NCBI GenBank assembly: GCA_020638835.1 | Contig: JACKHV010000002.1 | Span: 248,001-312,000, forward strand | DNA from: Planctomycetota bacterium | GTDB lineage: Bacteria; Planctomycetota; UBA1135; GCA-002686595 | Direction: 5' to 3' | DNA: 64,000 bases | In this document: in pieces, positions 55,523 through 64,000 of the stretch | How positions within the stretch are numbered: the first letter of the stretch is position 1 | Layout: every line of letters begins with the position of its first letter | Made by a program: the position numbers and the translations under genes | Notes under the pieces: model-generated | Databases searched by the model: none | Told to the model about the DNA's origin: nothing | What the model saw: the letters and a program-made list of their open reading frames with translations, nothing else

Positions 55523-56143
55523 TCAGCGGCCGTGCACGGCCGGGATCTGCACTTCGGTCATCAGCTGCGAGTAGTCCGTGACGGAACTCGGCGGGACCAA
55601 GTAGATCTCGCGGATCGGTCCGTCCTCGACCCAGCCCATCTTGTTCATGTAGCTGTACAGGCCCGGGTAGCTGCGCGGCACGTCGGGATAGGGACCGCCG
55701 ACGACGGCGTATGCGACCGTCTGGCTCGGCAGCACGTCGTACGACAAGCGACCGAGATGCTTCGGCATGCCGTCGACCGGGACGCACGCGCGCGAACGCA
55801 AGCGCTCCGCGGGTACCTTGCCGGGATCGTCGTAGTACAGCGCGAAAGGCGGACCGCTCGGCGTGATGCGAGCTTCTTCCAGTGCTTGGTGCACCGACGG
55901 CAGCAAGCGTCCCGTCTCGAAGTACGGGCCGGTGTACTCGACGTACACATAAGGCTGATCGAGGCGCTGCTTCCAGTTCGCGTGCACGTCGCGGTACGGC
56001 GGCTGGCTGACCGGCAGGTCCGGCTCGTAGATCCAGGTCGCGCCGGATCCGTAGACGTCGGTCTGTTGAGCGTCCTGGGTCCCGGCGGGACCGGCGCAGG
56101 CAGCGGCGAGGAGCAAGAAGACGGGAGTCGTGCGGTGGAGCAT
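55523..56143 (-). CDS. lipoprotein with GyrI-like effector-binding domain
   Basis: A 206-residue lipoprotein: signal ending in AAAC (LLLAAACAGPAGTQDAQQ), then a domain that resembles the GyrI/SOUL effector-binding fold: YVYVEYTGPYFETGRLLPSV, PPFALYYDDPGKVPAERLR, RACVPVDGMPKHLGRLSYDV, and the end PIREIYLVPPSSV. Such domains bind small hydrophobic molecules or inhibit gyrase in other proteins; the ligand here is not predictable. It is convergent with the previous gene, 16 bases apart. Confidence 0.6.
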   Translation of the reverse strand: MLHRTTPVFLLLAAACAGPAGTQDAQQTDVYGSGATWIYEPDLPVSQPPYRDVHANWKQRLDQPYVYVEYTGPYFETGRLLPSVHQALEEARITPSGPPFALYYDDPGKVPAERLRSRACVPVDGMPKHLGRLSYDVLPSQTVAYAVVGGPYPDVPRSYPGLYSYMNKMGWVEDGPIREIYLVPPSSVTDYSQLMTEVQIPAVHGR

Positions 56144-56910
56144 GGCGTTCGATCAGGGTTGGGGTTCCAGTGTTCTCTTCGGCAGAGTCGGACAGAAGCC
56201 TGCGGTCGGAATCCGGCGGCGTCCCGCGGACGGGGATTCGCCGTGGGGGATCCGCGTCCCCCGTCGGGACGGCCGGCTCGGCGTGGGACCCTGCCGGAGA
56301 ACGAGGAAGGCGTCTCTTCGAGGACGACGCGAGTCCCCTGCCGGCATTCCGTCGCGGCGGGCGAATGGCGGCTCCAGTCCAAGGAGTCCAGCGTCGACGG
56401 GGCTGCCCGAGGCGGAGCCGGTCGTCAGTGCACCGAGCCGCGGCGACTGGGAGTGGAGACTCGCACGAGTCGTTCGCCGACGGTCACCGACGAACGAGCT
56501 TCGAGCCTGTCTTCCGAGCTGTCTTTCCTGGGTCATGATGCGTTGTTCCGACCTGCGGCGCGCCGACAACGCAACGACGTTCCGTCGCCTGCCGGAGCTC
56601 GACCGGCCAGCGCTCGGAGCGTGCTGACGCCCGTGGACCCGGCCGAGTCCTCGCCGGATCTGGCTGACCGCTGCGGCGTCGGATAATGTACGTTCTGTTG
56701 CACGGAGAGCCGGCTGGCGGGGCCCCCAGGGCCGCTTTGGCTCCAGCATGCTCCCGACAAGGCGCGCCGCTCGCCACGCACTCGACGAGGCGCCATCGTC
56801 TGCACGCGAGTCCCTTTCGTCTCGCCCGCGCAGACTCCCGTGCTTCGCGCGACGCCTGCCGTGGTCCGCCTGCTAGCATCCCCACCCGCGCGACGAGCGA
56901 CGCCGACACG
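56144..56910. other. 767-base gap without a recognisable gene
   Basis: Several reading frames are open here but none has family-like composition, a ribosome-binding site or a credible start, and different frames overlap. A TAGCAT -10-like box lies at 56874-56879, 31 bases before the small cysteine-rich gene. Otherwise I see no repeat or structured element. Confidence 0.5.
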
Positions 56911-57156
56911 ATGACGAACAAGAAGTGCTTCATGAATGCCGAGCGGCCTTGCGACCTGACCTGCAAGGCGGCCTTCGAGGTGGACGATCCCGTCGACAAC
57001 ATCGACTGCTACTTCATCTGGTTGGCCTTCCACTTCGGCGAGGGCTTCTACGAGATCAAACGTTCGCTAGAAGGCGGCGGCGGTCCGCCGTCGGGCTTCG
57101 GCGGCGCCTTCCCGGGGGCCGGTCCGAAGACGCCCAAGGGCTTTCCGAACAACTGA
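56911..57156 (+). CDS. small four-cysteine hypothetical protein
   Basis: An 81-residue protein with cysteines at 6, 14, 18 and 33 in a compact N-terminal half (KKCFMNAERPCDLTCKAAF, then VDDPVDNIDCYFIWLAFHFG) and a Gly/Pro-rich tail (SLEGGGGPPSGFGGAFPG). The spacing C-x7-C-x3-C-x14-C could bind a metal or a cluster but is not a pattern I know. It lies 233 bases upstream of the sdhCAB operon on the same strand and may be related to it; the gap contains a short GGGTCTCAGACCC hairpin. Confidence 0.5.
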   Translation: MTNKKCFMNAERPCDLTCKAAFEVDDPVDNIDCYFIWLAFHFGEGFYEIKRSLEGGGGPPSGFGGAFPGAGPKTPKGFPNN

Positions 57157-57389
57157 GCGCGCGACCTCGGCGCGCGTCCGAGCACTCCGTTGCGAGCCGT
57201 TGCGAACGGGTCTCAGACCCGAAAAAGGGTGCCCTGAGATGGACCCTTCGCGCGCCGCTCAGTAGCCTCCCCAGGATCTTCGGCCCCCATCGGGAGCGCG
57301 TCGTGCGCGACTCGAGAGGCGGGGCTCGCGAAGTGCCGCGGACTCCCCCGGTCCGACGGAACCCTCCTCTGCTGCGGAAGGCTTGCAGG

Positions 57390-58051
57390 ATGCTGTCCTG
57401 GCTGCAACGAACCCTTCGATCGTCCATCGGCAAGAAGGTGCTGATGGCTTGTACCGGCCTCGGCCTGATCGGATTCCTGATCGGGCACTTGGCGGGAAAC
57501 CTGACGCTGTTCGCGGACTCGGAAGGTGAAGCCTTCACGCACTACGCGACGACCTTGAACTCGAATCCGGCGCTGCCGGTCGTCGAGGTCGGGCTGACCC
57601 TGCTGTTCCTCGCGCACATCGTGCTCGCCTTCAAGGTGACGCGCGAGAACCGCGAGGCGCGCGGAAAGGGCTACACGCTGCGCAACGATCACGGCGCGCG
57701 CACGCCGGGCTCGCGGAGCATGATGATCACCGGGGTGTTGATCCTCGCGTTCATCGTCGTTCACCTGATCGACTTCCGCTTCGACAAGCCCGAACTCGAG
57801 GAGATGTCGCTCCTCGCCGGCATGGTCGAGTCCCGCCTGAGCGGCACGGTCGGATTCTTGATCTACTTCGGCGCGATGGTCCCGCTCACGCTGCACCTCA
57901 GTCACGCGTTCCAGAGCGCGCTGCAGACGCTGGGCCTGAACCATCCCAAGTACAACTGCCTGATCAAGGTCGTCGGACGCGGCTTGGCGCTGATCATCGG
58001 CCTGGGCTTCGCTTCCTTCCCCTTGGCGTACTTCTTCGGAGGGAACGCGTG

Positions 58052-58052
<1 letters not shown>
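57390..58052 (+). CDS. sdhC: succinate dehydrogenase cytochrome b subunit
   Basis: A 220-residue b558-type subunit: MLSWLQRTLRSSIGKKVLMA opens the family, followed by membrane helices around MACTGLGLIGFLIGHLAGN, VVEVGLTLLFLAHIVLAF, ITGVLILAFIVVHLIDF, VGFLIYFGAMVPLTLHLSH and GLALIIGLGFASFPLAYFF (five in total). The haem-ligand histidines lie in the helices (GHLAGN, AHIVLA, VHLIDF, LSHAF). It anchors the SdhAB complex and passes electrons to quinone. The ATG at 57390 has GCAGG directly upstream. Its stop overlaps the sdhA start region. Confidence 0.93.
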
Positions 58053-59973
<1,921 letters not shown>

Positions 59974-59977
<4 letters not shown>

Positions 59978-60753
59978 GCGCAGGCCACGATTCCTCCAGC
60001 ATGAAGCTCACGCTGCACGTCTGGCGCCAGAAAGGGCCCGACGACGAGGGGCGCTTCGAGATCCATCGCCTGAACGACGTCAGTCAGGACATGTCCTTCT
60101 TGGAGATGCTGGACGTCCTCAACGAACAGCTGACGAACGAAGGGCGCGAGCCCGTCGTGTTCGATCACGACTGTCGTGAAGGCATCTGCGGCATGTGCAG
60201 CCTCGTGATCAACGGACAGGTCCACGGACCGGTGCCCGAGATCACGACCTGTCAGCTCCACATGCGGAAGTTCAACGACGGCGACACGATCTACATCGAG
60301 CCGTTCCGCGCGAAGGCGTTCCCGATCATCCGCGACCTCGCGACGGATCGCACCGCGTTCGACCGGATTATCCAGTCCGGCGGGTTCGTCTCCGTGAACA
60401 CCGGCAATGCGCCGGACGCGAACGCGCTGCTCGTGTCGAAGCAGAACGCCGACGAAGCCATGGACGCCGCGGCGTGCATCGGTTGCGGCGGCTGCGTCGC
60501 GGCCTGCCCGAATGCGGCGGCGATGCTGTTCACGAGCGCCAAGGTCTCGCAGCTCGCACTGCTGCCGCAAGGTGCGCCGGAGCGGGACGCTCGCGTCCTG
60601 GCGATGGTCGGGCAGATGGACGCGGAAGGTTTCGGCAACTGCACGAACGAGTCGGAGTGCCAGGCCGCCTGCCCCAAGGGCATCTCGGTGACGAACATCG
60701 CGCGGCTCAACCGCGAGTACCTGCGAGCTTCGCTCGTCGGGAAGTCGCAGTAG
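59974..60753 (+). CDS. sdhB: succinate dehydrogenase iron-sulfur subunit
   Basis: A 259-residue subunit transferring electrons from SdhA to the membrane. The [2Fe-2S] ligands are in DHDCREGICGMCSLVING and TTCQLHM, the [4Fe-4S] and [3Fe-4S] ligands in CIGCGGCVAACPNAA and ESECQAACPKGIS. ATGA overlap with sdhA. The operon is sdhC-A-B with no sdhD, as expected for the single-anchor b558 type. A strong hairpin lies 20 bases after the stop. Confidence 0.96.
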
Positions 60754-60773
60754 TCTCGCGAGAGCGGAATCGC

Positions 60774-60809
60774 CGAGGCCCCCACCGCGAGCGCGCGGTG
60801 GGGGCCTCG
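60774..60809. terminator. bidirectional terminator between sdhB and the kinase gene
   Basis: A perfect 16-bp stem (60774-60789 with 60794-60809), loop AGCG, between the convergent sdhB and histidine-kinase genes. No T tract on either side, but the position and stem strength are convincing. Confidence 0.65.
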
Positions 60810-60828
60810 CGTCTTCGCCGGCGACGAC

Positions 60829-62361
60829 TCAGGGCAGCGCGGGCTGCCCGTCCGCAGCGGGCCCCGGGAGCATCGCTTCGCGCACGGCCCGGCTGAACTC
60901 CCCCACCGTGCGGGCCTCGTCGCGGAGCACGCTGAGCTCGAGCAGCGGGAGCCTCGCGCTCAGCGCGGCCTGACGGAGCGCGACGGATGCTTCGTCCCGC
61001 GTGCCCCGGGCGACGACGAGCCCGAGGGCTCCGTGAGTTTCGAGCAGGGCGCGCGCACTCGCCGCGTTCGCCGCGCCGACGGCTCGCACGTGCACGTTCT
61101 CGAGGCGTCGCAAGACGCGACGCCGACGGAGGACATCGGGTTCGCAGACGATCACGGCCGCGCGGTCGCCGGCCTCGGCGCGCGGAAGCGTGATCGCGCA
61201 GCGCGTGCCTTCACCGAGCGTGGAGTCGATCGACAGCTCGGCTCCGATCTCGCGCACGCAGTCGAGGATGCTCGTCGTGCCGAAGCCGGTACTGCCGCGG
61301 CCGCTCGAGCCGGCGCGCATCCAGCGCTCGAGCTGTCGTTCGTCCATCCCTCGTCCGTCGTCCTCGACGGACAGTTCGATGCGCGAGTCGTCGAGGGCGA
61401 CGGCGGAGAGTCGAACCGTTCCGCCGTCGTCGGTGGCGTGCAGCGCGTTGAGCAACAGGTTGCGCAGGATGCGCCGCAGGAGCACCTCGTCCACCTCGGA
61501 CGCGAGTCCACGCGCGCACTTGAGCCGCGCGCGGATCGCGGGGCGCCGCACCAACGAGGTGGCCGCCCGGAACTCCTCCTCGAGCAATCCCCGCAGCGGC
61601 CTGGTGGCTGCTCCGGTGCCTTCTCGTGAGAGGAAGGAGTGCGAGAGGCTCTGGGCCTCGCGGAGCGTCTTCTCGAGTGCCTCGGCGCCGCTCCTCAGGT
61701 CGCCGAGCTCTCGAATCCGTTCGAGTTCGAGAGCCGCGAGCGAGAGTTGGTTGCGCAGATCGTGCGCAACGCCCGCGGCCGCCGCACCGCGACGGACGAG
61801 CGCCTCGGAGGCCTCGCGCTCCCGGCGCTCGCGGTCGAGGAGCTCGAACTCGGCGAGGCTGCGCAGCCACCCCCGAAACTCGGACTGACGGAGGTCGAGT
61901 GCCGTGGTGCTCTCGAGCCACAGTCGCGCGCCCTCGGCGCTCCGACCCGCCAGCGCCTCGCGGACGCCGAGCGCGCGGGCCCCCGGCCAGTGCTCGAGCC
62001 AGCGGCGGTCGAGGCGACGCGAGCTCCCGGGCGCGAGACCGAGCAGCAGGGGCCACGGGAGCTGGCGTGGCAGCTCGGTCTCCGCGCGCGAGCCATGCTG
62101 GGCGGCGCGCCGGACGAGCCGGGTCGGTCCGTCCCCCGCCGGGATCCAGACCGCGAGTCTCGCTCCGCAGCGGGTGAGCAACTCCCCCAGGAGCACCTCA
62201 CGGGGGTCCCTCCCCTCGCGCAGAGCGCCGAGGGCCGCGAGGGTGGCGCCGAGCTGGACGTCTTCGTGAGCCTGCACGGCGGCAGTCTGACGCTTCCGTG
62301 CGGACGGTGGAAGGGCCGTACGCGGAGTTCGGAGCCGCGGGAGAGGGGCATCTGCAGCCAT
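60829..62361 (-). CDS. hybrid histidine kinase with a degenerate receiver domain
   Basis: A 510-residue soluble kinase. Residues about 30-170 are a GAF-like sensory region. The DHp domain has the phospho-acceptor H200 in AGVAHDLRNQLSLAALELE, an NtrB-like form. The ATP domain has an N box in LLLNALHATDDG, G1 in DDGRGMDE and G2 in GSTGFGTTSI. The last 115 residues look like a receiver (AVIVCEPDVLRRRRVLRRLE) but the expected phospho-accepting Asp is missing (LGLVVARGTRDEASV), so it is a pseudo-receiver. No transmembrane segment is seen. It is divergent from the HEAT-repeat gene, whose upstream region has a sigma-54-like promoter. Confidence 0.8.
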   Translation of the reverse strand: MAADAPLPRLRTPRTALPPSARKRQTAAVQAHEDVQLGATLAALGALREGRDPREVLLGELLTRCGARLAVWIPAGDGPTRLVRRAAQHGSRAETELPRQLPWPLLLGLAPGSSRRLDRRWLEHWPGARALGVREALAGRSAEGARLWLESTTALDLRQSEFRGWLRSLAEFELLDRERREREASEALVRRGAAAAGVAHDLRNQLSLAALELERIRELGDLRSGAEALEKTLREAQSLSHSFLSREGTGAATRPLRGLLEEEFRAATSLVRRPAIRARLKCARGLASEVDEVLLRRILRNLLLNALHATDDGGTVRLSAVALDDSRIELSVEDDGRGMDERQLERWMRAGSSGRGSTGFGTTSILDCVREIGAELSIDSTLGEGTRCAITLPRAEAGDRAAVIVCEPDVLRRRRVLRRLENVHVRAVGAANAASARALLETHGALGLVVARGTRDEASVALRQAALSARLPLLELSVLRDEARTVGEFSRAVREAMLPGPAADGQPALP

Positions 62362-62499
62362 CCCGTTCCGATCGCGAAACGCGAAGCGCGAGTTGCCTGA
62401 CGGTGACCCGGGGCCCTGCCGGGGGGTAGAGCCGCCGGCGACGCACCCAGAGCTTGGTCTGGATGCGTCCGCGCCCTACCATGACGCCTCCCCGGCGCC

Positions 62500-62514
62500 T
62501 GGCACGGCGCTTGC
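62500..62514 (+). promoter_or_regulatory. sigma-54-type -24/-12 promoter
   Basis: TGGCACGGCGCTTGC matches the consensus TGGCAC-N5-TTGC exactly, with the GG and GC elements 10 bases apart. It is 75 bases upstream of the HEAT-repeat gene's ATG, a typical distance. No enhancer-binding site is recognisable. Confidence 0.55.
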
Positions 62515-62588
62515 CAACCGCACCCCATGTCCGTCGTGCCCGACGGGCCGCACCGAACGACCACGCCACTTCGGAAACGATCGCACCC

Positions 62589-64000
62589 ATGAAGAGACTT
62601 CTTCTCATGGCCGCCCTGCTCACCGGCGGCACCCTCGGCCTGCAGGCCACCAGCCTCGGCCACGGCGGCACCTACCGTGGACCCGGCGACACCGTTCCCC
62701 CCGGCGGCGGTGGAGGTGGCGGCGGAGGCGGCCCCTCGACTCCCGGCCCCGGCGGCCCCTCGACCCCCGGACCCTCCGGACCGTCCACCCCCGGCCCCAG
62801 CGGCCCGGCGACTCCCGGCGGCGGCCCCTCGAACCCCGCGCCGCAGGGCCCGACCACGCAAGGTGGCGGCGACTCCGGGCCCGACCTCACCACCTGGCAG
62901 TTCTGGTGGGGATTCAACAAGGAGCCGTACCTCAACCTGAAGGCTCGCATCCACTCGGGTTCGACCGCGACGGGAAGCGACGACTTCTTCATCGGCCACG
63001 GTCAGCAGAGCCAGTCGAAGGACAACTTCAAGCCTTCGGAAGCCGACATCCGGAACAAGATCGTCCCGGTGCTGATCGACGCGATCGAGAACGAGACGAA
63101 CAACGACATCGTCACCGCCGCGCTGATCGCGCTGGCCAAGATCGGTGACGCGAAAGGGCAGGACGGCGTCAGCCAGTTCGAGGCCGTGATCAAGACGCGC
63201 CTCGACGACTCGGTGCAAGAGATCAGCGAGACCGCGGCCGTCTCGCTCGGCATCCTCGCCAACCCTGCTTCGATCGACATCCTCGAGCAGATCGCGATGG
63301 ACATGCCCGAAGGGCGTCGCGTCGTCGGCAAGCCCGAGTCGCAGGTCGGCTACCGCACGCGGGCCTTCGCCGTCTACGGCCTCGGCCTCATCGGCTACCA
63401 GGCGGAAGACCCCGCGCACCGCGAGCGGATCGTCAAGATCCTGCACTCGCTGCTCGAGTCGCCGCGCTTCTCCACGCGCGACATCAAGGTGGCGGCGATG
63501 ATCTCGATGGGCCTGGTTCCCATCGCGCAGCTCGCCAACCCGGAACCCGTCGACGGCGAAGAGGCTCCGGTCGTGATGCCCTGGCAGTCGCGTGAAGCGC
63601 AGATCGACTACGTGCTCGACTTCTTCGAGTCCGAGAACGACAAGGACCGCGACTACATGGTCCGCGCGCAGGCGCCGCGCGCCGTTTCGCTCCTGATCCA
63701 GGGCGCCGGCGACTACAAGGAAGTCGTCGCGAATCGCCTGATGGACTACTTCGGCGGCCGTACGCAGAAGGGCGAGAGCCAACTGCGCCAGTCCGCGGTG
63801 CTCGCGATGGGCGCCATCGGAGACTGCGACGAGGACAAGGCGGACAAGGAGATCCGCACGCGTCTGATCAAGGCGGTCGACGACGCGGACCAACAGGTCA
63901 AACACTTCAGCCTCATCGCGCTCGCTCAAGTCGGCGGGAACGTCGGTGAGGGCGATCCGTCGAAGGGCCTCGCGGAGATCCGCAAGCACCTCGCCGGTCA
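62589..64000 (+). CDS. secreted HEAT-repeat protein, truncated by the window edge
   Basis: At least 470 residues; no stop is reached before the right edge. A signal peptide occupies residues 1-25 (KRLLLMAALLTGGTLGLQAT). Residues 30-95 are a disordered Gly/Pro/Ser repeat of the unit GPSTPGP (GGPSTPGPGGPSTPGPSGP). After that, helical repeats resembling HEAT motifs follow one another (TNNDIVTAALIALAKIGDAK, VQEISETAAVSLGILANPAS, DIKVAAMISMGLVPIAQ, LRQSAVLAMGAIGDCDEDK). Such proteins usually serve as binding scaffolds. The start ATG is at 62589. The gene is preceded by the sigma-54-like promoter. Confidence 0.75.
   Translation, partial: MKRLLLMAALLTGGTLGLQATSLGHGGTYRGPGDTVPPGGGGGGGGGGPSTPGPGGPSTPGPSGPSTPGPSGPATPGGGPSNPAPQGPTTQGGGDSGPDLTTWQFWWGFNKEPYLNLKARIHSGSTATGSDDFFIGHGQQSQSKDNFKPSEADIRNKIVPVLIDAIENETNNDIVTAALIALAKIGDAKGQDGVSQFEAVIKTRLDDSVQEISETAAVSLGILANPASIDILEQIAMDMPEGRRVVGKPESQVGYRTRAFAVYGLGLIGYQAEDPAHRERIVKILHSLLESPRFSTRDIKVAAMISMGLVPIAQLANPEPVDGEEAPVVMPWQSREAQIDYVLDFFESENDKDRDYMVRAQAPRAVSLLIQGAGDYKEVVANRLMDYFGGRTQKGESQLRQSAVLAMGAIGDCDEDKADKEIRTRLIKAVDDADQQVKHFSLIALAQVGGNVGEGDPSKGLAEIRKHLAG

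Noticed and set aside
56144..56910. Overlapping frames of 120-380 codons in the gap before the small cysteine-rich gene
   Set aside because: The frames overlap one another on both strands, lack ribosome-binding sites and have no protein-like composition.

Overview
This 64 kb window is a chromosomal stretch of a very GC-rich bacterium. Nothing in it looks like a plasmid, prophage or insertion sequence. I infer a member of the Planctomycetota or a close relative. The grounds are a Chlamydia-style long GreA, secreted proteins with a Gly/Cys-rich C-terminal module of a kind I associate with marine planctomycetes, a PVC-like mix of housekeeping genes, and many lineage-restricted hypothetical proteins. 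The organism assignment is inference. No 16S gene is present.

Layout. 1-5.3 kb: the end of an ATP-grasp gene, an ABC-F (Uup-like) ATPase and a YgiQ radical-SAM protein. 5.2-9.2 kb: a secreted protein, tRNA-Asn, a peroxiredoxin with an in-frame TGA exactly at the peroxidatic cysteine position (probable selenoprotein), and GluQ, followed by a 0.4 kb dispersed repeat. 9.2-16 kb: AhcY with an ArsR-methyltransferase fusion, long GreA and an RlmI-like methyltransferase. 16-25.1 kb: a degenerate amidohydrolase, Dus, a BaiN-type flavoprotein, a CopD-like protein, PcnB, tRNA-Trp and RsmG with an overlapping 29-codon membrane microprotein. 25.1-31 kb: tRNA-Leu(CAG), a perfect 106-bp palindrome, the PmbA/TldD pair, SmpB, an exported glutaminase, tmRNA and the second copy of the dispersed repeat. 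31-39.2 kb: a HEAT-like lipoprotein, an LPG-synthase-type membrane protein, a PfkB kinase, ThpR, RecA and AlaS. 39.4-45.6 kb: a complete fatty-acid synthesis cluster, rpmF-plsX-fabH-fabD-fabG-acpP-fabF, with a clear promoter and terminators. 45.8-51.4 kb: two tightly overlapping runs (hypothetical, MDR dehydrogenase, UDPGP pyrophosphorylase, Ddl, DapB; then, after tRNA-Leu(CAA), a histidine-kinase-like protein and a NifU-domain protein). 51.5-53.7 kb: a secreted protein preceded by a cobalamin riboswitch with its own promoter, then CvpA. 53.8-60.8 kb: lineage-specific proteins and the succinate dehydrogenase operon sdhCAB. 60.8-64 kb: a histidine kinase with a decayed receiver domain, and a secreted HEAT-repeat protein behind a sigma-54-like promoter, cut by the window edge.

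The most unusual items are the probable selenocysteine peroxiredoxin, the cobalamin riboswitch controlling a secreted protein of unknown function, the loop-less 106-bp palindrome, and the two diverged copies of a 0.4 kb non-coding repeat. Many gene pairs use 4-base ATGA or GTGA overlaps, so translational coupling looks common. A TAGAAT/TAGACT-type -10 box recurs upstream of genes and in two cases sits so close to the start codon that leaderless mRNA is likely.
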